A stretch of DNA of 64,000 nt, taken from NCBI GenBank assembly GCA_039989475.1, contig JBDXHU010000002.1:1-64000 (forward strand). The letters run 5' to 3'. A program made the translations under genes and the position numbers. This stretch comes from JBDXHU01 sp039989475 (lineage in GTDB: Bacteria; Pseudomonadota; Gammaproteobacteria; Pseudomonadales; Halieaceae). Positions within the stretch are counted from its first letter, which is position 1; every line of letters begins with the position of its first letter. Below, in pieces: positions 6,042 through 13,471 of this stretch. Below the pieces are notes generated by a model. The model was given only the letters and a program-made list of their open reading frames with translations, was not told the DNA's origin and ran no database searches.

Positions 6042-6710
6042 ATGATGAGAGTACTTGCATTGTTTGCAATCCTTCTTATTTCAAATTCCGTGTTCTGTGA
6101 TGATTTCAGAATTACCCAGGGAAAGGATCTGGAAGCGCGACCGGAGTTCCGAGCCTGGGATGACACATGCTCTAGTGATAATTTCGTCTGTACAATTCAT
6201 CAGGAGGTCGACTGGGAAGCTGGAGGTTTAAAAACGGACCTTATTGTCAATCATTGGAAAGCAACCGATGCAAAAGGCAGTCGGGGATATTTTTGTAAAT
6301 TTGCATCACCCGAGCTCACTTATAAAAATCTACAGGAGCTACTTCAGTTCGATGATGAAGATGTTATTGAAATTGATTCATCAAGTATGAGTAGGTGGGA
6401 AGAAAGGGCGAATGAGGATTGGGCGTCGTGTAATGTTCTCTATGAATGCGGGCTGTGTTCTATAAAAGGATTCTTTGGCCTACAAGACGACAGGGAGTAC
6501 CTGGAGAAGGTTGACGCTGACGCATATATAGAAACAGAGTGGTTAATAGTCTATATCGACTACCTGGAAACTGATGGAAGTAACAAGGGTGTAGACGTAA
6601 CGCTCAAGGCTGTCGTTGTTGATAAAAAGGATCAAGCGGCAGCCAATCTCACGGCAGATAACTACAATTCTTTAATTGACGGGATTATGGGGTATTTGCG
6701 TCATAACTGA
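6042..6710 (+). CDS. Secreted cysteine-containing protein, probable former last cassette
   Basis: A 222-residue protein. ATG 6042 (or 6045) follows an AAGGGAG ribosome site, and the frame is open from 6027. Residues 1-19 form a signal peptide (MMRVLALFAILLISNSVFC region), so the product is periplasmic or secreted. Two further cysteine pairs around the centre (C-N-V-L-Y-E-C and C-S-I) suggest disulphides. The body is acidic and beta-rich. I recognise no family. It sits after the decayed attC and has no attC of its own, but shares the AT-rich composition of the cassettes, so it is probably a fixed cassette. Confidence 0.75.
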   Translation: MMRVLALFAILLISNSVFCDDFRITQGKDLEARPEFRAWDDTCSSDNFVCTIHQEVDWEAGGLKTDLIVNHWKATDAKGSRGYFCKFASPELTYKNLQELLQFDDEDVIEIDSSSMSRWEERANEDWASCNVLYECGLCSIKGFFGLQDDREYLEKVDADAYIETEWLIVYIDYLETDGSNKGVDVTLKAVVVDKKDQAAANLTADNYNSLIDGIMGYLRHN

Positions 6711-6744
6711 GAGCTTTTTGACTCACATATCAAGCGTATGTAGG

Positions 6745-6784
6745 CGGAAAACCTTTTTGCTCCCTTGCCGCAAAAACGTTTCCG
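6745..6784. repeat. Nested inverted repeat at the array/chromosome border
   Basis: Outer arms CGGAAA (6745-6750) and TTTCCG (6779-6784) enclose inner arms TTTTTGC (6754-6760) and GCAAAAA (6770-6776) with a 9-base loop. It lies between the last array gene and the convergent dioxygenase gene. It may act as a two-way terminator, although no clean U-run follows. Confidence 0.5.
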
Positions 6785-6796
6785 ACACTACGGGCA

Positions 6797-7720
6797 CTAG
6801 CTTTCCACAACCCGTCCCAGCGCCACATCCCCTGCAATCGTCGTGCGATGAATCACTCTCTCTACCCCCGGTTGTGTGCCGGTAGCGCAGTGCATGGCGC
6901 GCCAGTTGTCCCACAGGATCATGTCGCCCTCACGCCATTGATGGAAGTAGTGAAACTCCGGTTGGCGCGTGTGCTGTACCAGGCGCTGCAGTAAATCGAT
7001 GGCCTCGTCATTGGACAGGCCGGCAATGTGCGGCGCGACAATACGTTCCAGGAATTGCTCACAGATCTCCAGCACCTTGCGCCCGGTCACCGGATGGGTG
7101 ACCACGGCGGGGTAGGCAATCTCCGGGAAGTTGGGGTAATTGATATCTGCTGGCTTGCGTGGGCTATAGGGTCCGGGCTCATAACCGTCTAGGTCGACGT
7201 AACGCATGTGGCGACGCTGCATGCTGAATGCATAGGTTACTTCTATAGTCTCTAGCAAGCCCTGGGTCGCGGCGTCCAGTGCATCCCAGGCTTTGGCCAG
7301 GTCGCCAAAGCCGGTCAGGCCGTCTTCCTCGGCGCAGACAACCGCGCGCAGTAGCGCACCGCGATTGGGTTTGCCGGTGTAGTGCAAGTCCATGTGCCAG
7401 TCCAGTTTGCTGACTATTGACTGGCCGTGGTAACTGGCTGTCAGGTATTTCTCCTGCTCCGGGTCGCTCGCCAGCATAAACAACTCCGGGTACTCGGCCG
7501 AGGTGGTGGCTTTGAGGGGGTGCATTTCCAGTTCGCCAAAGATGCGGCTGAAGCTAATCTGGCGTTCAGGGTTCACATCCTGGTCGCGAAACAACAGGAT
7601 GCCGTGTTGGTCCCACAGTGCGATCAAGGTAGCCTGGGTGTCTTCATCCAGGGGTGCCGTGATGTCGAAGCCGTGGACTTCCACGCCCACATTATCCAGC
7701 GGTGTAATCTCAATGCTCAT
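6797..7720 (-). CDS. TauD/TfdA-family Fe(II)/2-oxoglutarate dioxygenase
   Basis: A 307-residue enzyme of the family that hydroxylates substrates such as taurine or aryloxyacids using iron, oxygen and 2-oxoglutarate. The iron-binding HxD is H109-M-D111 (in DWHMDLHY) and the distal histidine is H277 (MHCATG). The co-substrate arginine is R288 or R292 in GVERVIHRTT. Length is normal for TauD. It is the second gene of a leftward pair with a class II aldolase 11 bases upstream, so the two probably act on the same small molecule. The substrate cannot be read from sequence. Confidence 0.92.
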   Translation of the reverse strand: MSIEITPLDNVGVEVHGFDITAPLDEDTQATLIALWDQHGILLFRDQDVNPERQISFSRIFGELEMHPLKATTSAEYPELFMLASDPEQEKYLTASYHGQSIVSKLDWHMDLHYTGKPNRGALLRAVVCAEEDGLTGFGDLAKAWDALDAATQGLLETIEVTYAFSMQRRHMRYVDLDGYEPGPYSPRKPADINYPNFPEIAYPAVVTHPVTGRKVLEICEQFLERIVAPHIAGLSNDEAIDLLQRLVQHTRQPEFHYFHQWREGDMILWDNWRAMHCATGTQPGVERVIHRTTIAGDVALGRVVES

Positions 7721-7731
7721 GGCGTAGCCTC

Positions 7732-8502
7732 CTAATCCAGTACACCGACATCCCGGCGCAATTCACGCCGCGCCATGGCCTCCCACAGGAAGGGAAACCC
7801 GTTGGCATCGGGCAGGGCGATGGCGGCAATTTGCTCCTCGTTCAGCGACACTCCGCCGCCGGCCAGTTCAATCTCCCAGGCGCGACGACTGCGCCACTCC
7901 AGCGTCGCCACGCGCAGATGTGCCTGGCGCAAGTCCTTGCCCACCACCAGCGAGCCGTGATTGGCGAGCAGGGCCCACTTTGCATCACCCAGTGCCCTGG
8001 CGGCGGCCAGGGATTTGTCCTCGTCGTCGAAGGTTCCCGCATACTCGTTGTACAGGGGCAGGGGGCCGTCGACGTAGGCGCCGGCCTGGTCGTAGACCGG
8101 CGGTACCCGATGCATATCCGCCCACAGGCCGCTCCACTGGGCGTGGTTATGGATAACCACGTGCACGTCGGGGCGCAACTCGTGCAATTGCAAATGTAGC
8201 CCGATAGCTGGCGTGACATTCCATTCCCCATCGACGATGTGACCGCTCGCATCGAGGGTCACAATGTCACTGGCGGTGATCTCATCCCAGGCCAGTTCCC
8301 AGGGATTGGTAAGAATATGGCCGTCGGCGAGGCGGTAAGTGATATGCCCGGCAATATGCTCATTCCAGCCCTCCTGGAACAACATGCGACACATCAGCGC
8401 CACCTGGGCCTTGTCAGAGAGCTCCGGCAACAAAGGCCTGCGCCCCGGATTGGGGGCGAATCGCTTGACGATGTCGGGATTGATGCCTGGAATGTCAGTC
8501 AT
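7732..8502 (-). CDS. Class II aldolase/adducin family protein
   Basis: A 256-residue zinc-dependent aldolase-type protein. Zinc ligands are H118 and H120 in VVIHNHAQWS and H182 in LLANHGSLV. The family includes fuculose-phosphate aldolase, ribulose-phosphate epimerase and several decarboxylases, and bacterial members lacking a sugar-phosphate context, like this one, mostly have no known substrate. It is the first gene of a two-gene operon with the TauD-type dioxygenase (11-base gap). It diverges from lipA with 45-54 bases between starts. Confidence 0.9.
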   Translation of the reverse strand: MTDIPGINPDIVKRFAPNPGRRPLLPELSDKAQVALMCRMLFQEGWNEHIAGHITYRLADGHILTNPWELAWDEITASDIVTLDASGHIVDGEWNVTPAIGLHLQLHELRPDVHVVIHNHAQWSGLWADMHRVPPVYDQAGAYVDGPLPLYNEYAGTFDDEDKSLAAARALGDAKWALLANHGSLVVGKDLRQAHLRVATLEWRSRRAWEIELAGGGVSLNEEQIAAIALPDANGFPFLWEAMARRELRRDVGVLD

Positions 8503-8556
8503 AGCGTGCTCGGGTTATGTGGGCATTCTTGTGGCAGTTTAGGCATAATGCCGGGC

Positions 8557-9588
8557 ATGAGCAAAACAGCCAAGCAACGACCCGGCAGTGGTACGAAATT
8601 CAGTACCGAGCAGGGCTTTTCCGCCATCAAGGACGGCATCAAGGAAAACGCTAACCGCGAGGTTCCCCACCAGCGCAAGCCGCCGTGGCTGCGTATGCGT
8701 ATGGAGCGCAGTGAAAAGTTTGCCGCTGTGCAGGAAACCGTGCATGAGCACCGCCTGGCGACCGTGTGTGAAGAGAGCCACTGCCCGAATATGGGTGAGT
8801 GTTGGAGCAACGGCACCGCCACCATTATGTTGATGGGCGCGGTCTGTACCCGTGCGTGCAGCTTCTGCGCCGTCGATACCGGCAACCCCGGCGGCTGGCT
8901 GGACCTGGAAGAACCGGCTAATGCAGCCCGCTCCGTGCAGCTTATGAACTTGCGTTATGTGGTGCTGACCTCGGTGGATCGCGATGATATTGCCGATGGC
9001 GGTGCGGCGCACTATGCAGCCTGCGTAAAGGCGATTCGTGAACTCAATCCCAGTACCGCGGTGGAAGCCCTGACCCCGGATTTCAATGGCAGTAAAAGCG
9101 CGGTGGAGACCGTGGTCAGTTCCGGCTTGCAGGTGTTTGCCCAGAATCTGGAAACCGTGGAACGCCTGACCCATACAGTGCGCGACCCCCGCGCCGGTTA
9201 CCAGCAAACCCTGGATGTGCTGGCCCACGGCAAGGCCGTGCATCCCGAGGTGTTGACCAAGTCGAGTTTGATGCTGGGGCTGGGGGAGAGCGAGGTAGAA
9301 GTGTTGACCGCCATGGGCGACCTGCGCGGCCACGGTGTTGATATCCTCACCCTGGGCCAATACCTGCGGCCCACGCCCAACCACCTGCCGGTGGTGGATT
9401 GGGTACACCCGGACCAGTTTGCCGCTTACCGGGAGCAGGGCCTGGCCATGGGCTTTACCGAGGTGGCATCGGGCCCATTGGTGCGCTCCAGTTACCGGGC
9501 CGACCGCATTCTGGAGCAGAATAACCTGGGCCTGCCCCAGGCAGCGCCCGTCGATCCGGGACTCATCACGGCAGTCAACCTGGACTGA
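8557..9588 (+). CDS. lipA: Lipoyl synthase LipA
   Basis: A radical SAM enzyme that inserts two sulphur atoms into protein-bound octanoyl groups to make the lipoyl cofactor of 2-oxoacid dehydrogenases and glycine cleavage. Counting from ATG 8557 (ATG 8548 is three codons upstream), the auxiliary cluster is C71-x4-C76-x5-C82 (CEESHCPNMGEC). The radical SAM cluster is C97-x3-C101-x2-C104 (CTRACSFC). The conserved RSS near the C-terminus supplies the serine ligand. At 343 residues it is a usual length. The frame is open from 8239, but that stretch overlaps the divergent aldolase gene. lipB is not adjacent. Confidence 0.97.
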   Translation: MSKTAKQRPGSGTKFSTEQGFSAIKDGIKENANREVPHQRKPPWLRMRMERSEKFAAVQETVHEHRLATVCEESHCPNMGECWSNGTATIMLMGAVCTRACSFCAVDTGNPGGWLDLEEPANAARSVQLMNLRYVVLTSVDRDDIADGGAAHYAACVKAIRELNPSTAVEALTPDFNGSKSAVETVVSSGLQVFAQNLETVERLTHTVRDPRAGYQQTLDVLAHGKAVHPEVLTKSSLMLGLGESEVEVLTAMGDLRGHGVDILTLGQYLRPTPNHLPVVDWVHPDQFAAYREQGLAMGFTEVASGPLVRSSYRADRILEQNNLGLPQAAPVDPGLITAVNLD

Positions 9589-9596
9589 GCCAGGCA

Positions 9597-9785
9597 CTAC
9601 TCGTTTTCGTGAGTAACCCGGACCAGCGCTGCGCCGCTGGCATCTACTGTGACCTGGAAATCTATGGGTCGGCAGCACACCTGGCAGTCTTCGATGTAGC
9701 TCTGCTCTTCCACCGAGCAGTCAATCAATACCTCGATCGATTCTCCGCAGTAGGGACAGTGAACCTTCTGGCTATCTAGCTGGAT
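9597..9785 (-). CDS. CPXCG-motif cysteine-rich protein, no standard start codon
   Basis: The minus frame reads HCPYCGESIEVLID, then YIEDCQVCCRPIDFQV, and stops at TAG 9597-9599. This is the conserved core of the CPXCG-containing cysteine-rich family, which probably binds zinc through CPYC and CxxCC. The family usually starts 5-10 residues before CPYC, but no ATG, GTG or TTG is in frame back to an in-frame stop. ATC 9783-9785 (used here) and CTG 9825-9827 are the only near-cognates. An ATG at 9839-9841 is in another frame. Either the start is unusual, or the gene is frameshifted near its 5' end. It follows the GST gene. Confidence 0.7.
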   Translation of the reverse strand: MQLDSQKVHCPYCGESIEVLIDCSVEEQSYIEDCQVCCRPIDFQVTVDASGAALVRVTHENE

Positions 9786-9856
9786 AAGGCAGGCACCCGC
9801 ACAGTGTCGACCGCCTGCGCCTTGCAGATCAAGGTGTACATTACTTATTCAACCGC

Positions 9857-10474
9857 TTACTCAACCGCTCGCTCAATAGCGCGCTGGAATGCTGGTCGCG
9901 CCTGGTTGCGGGCGAGGTAGGCAGCCAGTTTGGGGTAGGGCGCCAGTAAGCCCAGTCGTTCGGCCATACCTACCATGTAGGTAATGCCAAAATCGGCACC
10001 ACTGATACTGTCGCCGAGAATGAATTCATTGTCGCCCAGCTTGTTGGTGATGTGATCGAAATGTAACTTCACCTCGGGGTCGGCAAACATATCCAGCAAG
10101 GCCGCAGCGTCGCCAGCGCGGGACGAGAGCAACTTCAAGAACAGGGGTACGAAGACCGAGCCTTCCGGGTAATGTAGCCACTGGCTGTACTCGGCCCAGG
10201 CAGGCAGGTCGTTGGGGTCGGGAGTGAATTTGCCATCCCGGTCGTACTTCTGCAGCAGGTAAGCGGTGATAGCCCCTGACTCGGACAAGACCAGCCCGTC
10301 TTCCTCAATGACCGGCGACTTGCCCAGGGGGTGTATGTTTTTCAGCTCCGGGGGAGCGCGCATGGTGTCCGGGTCGCGCAGGTACTCCTTCAGTTCATAC
10401 TCCAGGCCCAGTTCTTCCAGTAACCAGACGGTGAAAATGGAGCGGCCGATACGCAGGTGGTGCATGGTAATCAT
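9857..10474 (-). CDS. Glutathione S-transferase
   Basis: A 205-residue cytosolic GST. The N-terminal thioredoxin-like domain (residues 1-80) has the cis-proline loop PLGKSPVI and the glutathione-binding SESGAI motif. The all-helical C-terminal domain (about 90-200) includes GADFGITYM, close to the usual N-capping box. The active-site residue near R10-S12 is not certain. It is the last clear gene of a leftward operon with an amidohydrolase, a serine hydrolase and a membrane protein, which suggests a detoxification or catabolic set. Its end carries a duplicated GCGGTTGA(G/A)TAA motif. Confidence 0.92.
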   Translation of the reverse strand: MITMHHLRIGRSIFTVWLLEELGLEYELKEYLRDPDTMRAPPELKNIHPLGKSPVIEEDGLVLSESGAITAYLLQKYDRDGKFTPDPNDLPAWAEYSQWLHYPEGSVFVPLFLKLLSSRAGDAAALLDMFADPEVKLHFDHITNKLGDNEFILGDSISGADFGITYMVGMAERLGLLAPYPKLAAYLARNQARPAFQRAIERAVE

Positions 10475-10497
10475 GGTCGTTTCCTTGATGGATTAAT

Positions 10498-11364
10498 CTA
10501 GAGTTTGAATACGCGCCGGGCATTCTCGCACAGAAACTTTGGCCATACCTCGTCTTTGAAAGGGACGCCAGGCAGTTCACTGAAAATTCGCTCCAGCGAG
10601 ATGCCCATCGGGTAATAGCCGGCGTACATAATCTTGTCGGCGCCGCGGCTGTTGGCGAAATCAATGATGTCCTGCGGGTAGTGTTTGGGCGCGAAGGCAC
10701 TGGTGGAGTAGTACAGGTTCGGGTATTTCAACATCAGCTTCCAGGCCAGCTCGGTCCAGGGCTCGCCACCGTGGCGCATCACGACTTTCAGTTCCGGGAA
10801 GAACCAGCAGACCTCGTCCAGGTGTTCGACCTTCTGGGGTGCCATTGGCAGCCGTGGGCCGGGTACGCCGACGCAGAGGCAGATGGGAATATCCAGGTCG
10901 ACGCAGGCGGCATAAATCGGGTACCAGCGCTTGTCGTTAATCGGCAGCTGCGGGTTGAGGCCGCAGGGGAAGCCGGTCACCGCCTTGATGCCATAGTCCT
11001 GGTGCAAACGCCGGATCTTGCGAACCTCCTCCATGCCCAGGTTGGGATTGCACTCGTAGCTGGCAAAGAATCGATCCGGGTGGGCGACAATGGCCTGTTC
11101 ATGGGTGCGCCCGGGGTCGCCAATAATGCCGATCATGGCGCGGTCGATGCCGTGCAGGTCCATCTGCGCCAGGGTATAGGCGGTGCCATCGGCCAGGTCT
11201 TGCAGCTCGGGCACATCAAACATGTACTGGGCCGGCATGCTGAAGGTGTTGCGACTTTCTTCATCGAGAAACAGGGGCTTCATGTAGTCATACCAGCTGT
11301 TCTGGTCGGCGCTGGGTATTCCCATCATCAGGTCGATGGTCTTGATGTCCCTGGGCATGCTCAT
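10498..11364 (-). CDS. Amidohydrolase-2 family protein lacking the usual HxH
   Basis: A 288-residue TIM-barrel protein of the amidohydrolase-2 (ACMSD-like) family: EVRKIRRLHQDYGIKAVTGFP, later VVMRHGGEPW, and a C-terminal ADKIMYAGYYP strand. Family members normally begin with a metal-binding DxHxH. Here the equivalent N-terminal segment reads TIDLMMGIPSA, without either histidine, so metal binding must differ or be lost. Such forms are found in the amidohydrolases of several soil and marine bacteria. It is 23 bases upstream of the GST and 28 bases downstream of the serine hydrolase, probably one operon. Confidence 0.85.
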   Translation of the reverse strand: MSMPRDIKTIDLMMGIPSADQNSWYDYMKPLFLDEESRNTFSMPAQYMFDVPELQDLADGTAYTLAQMDLHGIDRAMIGIIGDPGRTHEQAIVAHPDRFFASYECNPNLGMEEVRKIRRLHQDYGIKAVTGFPCGLNPQLPINDKRWYPIYAACVDLDIPICLCVGVPGPRLPMAPQKVEHLDEVCWFFPELKVVMRHGGEPWTELAWKLMLKYPNLYYSTSAFAPKHYPQDIIDFANSRGADKIMYAGYYPMGISLERIFSELPGVPFKDEVWPKFLCENARRVFKL

Positions 11365-11392
11365 GGGTGTCTCCGTGTCAGCGGGCGCCTGC

Positions 11393-12673
11393 CTACTTAA
11401 GCTGCTGTGCCAGTGCGCGTGCCGCCTTGAGTTTGGCGTGAAACACCGGGTTGTTCGCCGCTGATGCCGTGGTCTGGCTGGAGAACCAGGCCATTACGGT
11501 GTTGGCGCTCTGGTTGATATAAATAACCTGGCCGTGAATACCCACCGCCGCGAACTCGCCCTGGTTTGGGCTCAGTACCCACCACATATTGTGATAGGCC
11601 ACCCAGGGATCCGCCCGGTATTTGCGATTGCGGCTCATGTTCTTGATATGGCGCCGGTTCAGTTTCAGGGTTTGTTCCAGCCAAACCGCCGGTACCACTT
11701 GCTGGCCATTGAAGCGCCCCTTGTCCCTGACCATCATGCCGAACCTGGCGGCATCGCGCAGGGTGCTGTTCATGCCGCCGGTGGCGACCGGCATATAGGC
11801 ACGATCCACGTTCATGAAGGCATCGTGCTCTGCTCCCAGCTTCGACCAGATAGTCTGCTGCAAATAGTCCTGCAGGCTCATGCCACTGACCCGGGCTACA
11901 ATCCAGCCCAACAGGTCGGCGTTGGCCGAGTTGTAATCGAAGGCTGAGCCGGGCTCCAGGCCTTCATTGGCTTTGATGAACTTCACCAGGAAGTCGTGCA
12001 CGCCATAAATGTCGGCATCGCCGGGTTGCACGTCGGCAGCGCCGGGTAGCCAGCCCATATTCAGGGCCGGTGCGTAGTAGCGGAAGAAGTCGGATTTCTC
12101 GTCGGTATAGTTTTCCTTGAAGTCTAACGCCGTGGTGTGGTCCAGCACCTGTTGTACGGTGGTGCGGGCGAATCCACTGTCGGCCAGTTCAGGTACCAGG
12201 TCGACGGGGGAGTCCTGCAAGTCGACTTCACCGCTCAGCAACAGGTTGCCAAAGGCTGCTGACACCAGTGACTTGGTCATGGAAAACCAGATGTGCTGCT
12301 TGTGCCGCCCCAGGCCGTTGAAGTAGCGCTCGTGCAGTATCTCGTTGCCGCGGATGATAATGAGGCCGTCGGCGTTGTTGTCGGCGAATACCTGGTCGAA
12401 GGCGCTGCTGTTCCAGTTGGGAATCTCGCCCGTTTCGAATTGGTGGATCTGGCCCTGGCGCGGGATCATCACGGTGTGTCCCGGTGCCCCCATGTTGCGG
12501 AAGGTCCATTGGTTGTAGGGTGCATCCCGGTAATTCTTGAACGTGGCCTGGCTGTCGCGGCTCGGTGGCACACCCTGCATGGGCAACTGCGGCGCGGCTG
12601 AGGCCAGGCTGGCGCAGCTGAGGCAGGTGGCGAGTATGGCCATTTGCAGCCTGTTCACGGTGGTTTCTTTCAT
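11393..12673 (-). CDS. Secreted serine hydrolase, class C beta-lactamase fold
   Basis: A 426-residue protein with a signal peptide (residues 1-26, ending ASA). The catalytic SxxK is S131-M-T-K134, followed by the YxN motif in DYNSAN and, instead of the beta-lactamase KTG, the GIHGQ sequence seen in esterase-type members. The family (beta-lactamase-related serine hydrolases) includes esterases, D-amino-peptidases and 6-aminohexanoate-dimer hydrolase. The layout, with SMTKS and a long C-terminal WWV segment, is closest in my judgement to the latter esterase group. It starts in a 4-base ATGA overlap with the upstream membrane-protein gene, so translation is coupled. Confidence 0.9.
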   Translation of the reverse strand: MKETTVNRLQMAILATCLSCASLASAAPQLPMQGVPPSRDSQATFKNYRDAPYNQWTFRNMGAPGHTVMIPRQGQIHQFETGEIPNWNSSAFDQVFADNNADGLIIIRGNEILHERYFNGLGRHKQHIWFSMTKSLVSAAFGNLLLSGEVDLQDSPVDLVPELADSGFARTTVQQVLDHTTALDFKENYTDEKSDFFRYYAPALNMGWLPGAADVQPGDADIYGVHDFLVKFIKANEGLEPGSAFDYNSANADLLGWIVARVSGMSLQDYLQQTIWSKLGAEHDAFMNVDRAYMPVATGGMNSTLRDAARFGMMVRDKGRFNGQQVVPAVWLEQTLKLNRRHIKNMSRNRKYRADPWVAYHNMWWVLSPNQGEFAAVGIHGQVIYINQSANTVMAWFSSQTTASAANNPVFHAKLKAARALAQQLK

Positions 12674-13323
12674 TGGGGATCCTCGTTGCTGGCAATTCCG
12701 TCCACAAGGGTATGCATCCAGTAGTAGCGTGACAACTTAAATTGATAGAGCAGTGCGGCCAGGGCGAATAACAGGGCTGCCAGCGCCAGCGCACTGCGGT
12801 CTTCACTCCACCACAGCAAGACACCAAATGCGGCGATCGTACTGACCGCCACGAGAGAGGCGATATAGTCGCGCCAACTCGCCGGAGCTACATTACCGAA
12901 GAAATATTCATTTTCCGGGTCCTGGCGCGCGCGGCGGTGGGCCTTGTGAATAGCGCCCACCGAGAGCGCAAACACCGCGGCCAGTGCCACGAACCAGGGC
13001 CCCAGGTGTTCCGGACCCATCAGGTCGATCATGCCAAATTCCAACAGGCCGATGCCAAAGGGCACCAGTGTGTCTTCCATCGACGGCATCCAGCGGAAGC
13101 GCAGCATCAGGCTCACGTACATTACCCAGATCTGCAATATGCCCAAAAGCATCACCATCATCTGCAGCCAGCCCAGCGTGGCCGGCCAGCCGCCATGCCA
13201 TAGCAGTTCGCTGTTTTGCAGGCGATTCCAGTAAAGCTCCAGCGCCAGTGCCTGGATCATGCTCAACACGGTGATGATGATCGACGGCAGCAGCTCGCGG
13301 GCGCGCTCTATTTGTTTTTCCAT
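12670..13323 (-). CDS. Multi-pass membrane protein, unknown
   Basis: A 217-residue membrane protein with about six hydrophobic segments. ATG 13323 has a GGGAG ribosome site at good spacing. ATG 13347 is a further in-frame candidate. The loop between the third and fourth helices carries a basic, Arg-rich stretch (HKAHRRARQDPEN). It is the first gene of the leftward operon with serine hydrolase, amidohydrolase and GST. No family is recognised, and it need not be a transporter. Confidence 0.8.
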   Translation of the reverse strand: MEKQIERARELLPSIIITVLSMIQALALELYWNRLQNSELLWHGGWPATLGWLQMMVMLLGILQIWVMYVSLMLRFRWMPSMEDTLVPFGIGLLEFGMIDLMGPEHLGPWFVALAAVFALSVGAIHKAHRRARQDPENEYFFGNVAPASWRDYIASLVAVSTIAAFGVLLWWSEDRSALALAALLFALAALLYQFKLSRYYWMHTLVDGIASNEDPQ

Positions 13324-13471
13324 GATCTTGCTCCCGAAAGATTGCACCAGCAGCTGATGTTAGCAGCCCCTTGATTTCCTTGCGCAGTATAGATGTCCTT
13401 TCTTACCCGGGAATCCCCGCATCGACTATTATTGTCTGTAGACGTATTCGAACCGAGGTAGAGGAGTGGTC

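Noticed and set aside
7427..7735. Open frames on the plus strand over the dioxygenase gene
   Set aside because: They are antisense shadows of a GC-rich gene and show no family pattern.
8239..8556. A 5' extension of the lipA frame of about 106 codons
   Set aside because: It overlaps the divergent class II aldolase gene, which has clear conserved residues. The LipA family starts near the internal ATGs at 8548/8557.
8539..9677. Long minus-strand open frame over lipA
   Set aside because: Opposite-strand shadow of lipA, whose radical SAM motifs are unambiguous; the frame has a His/Gln-rich composition typical of such shadows.
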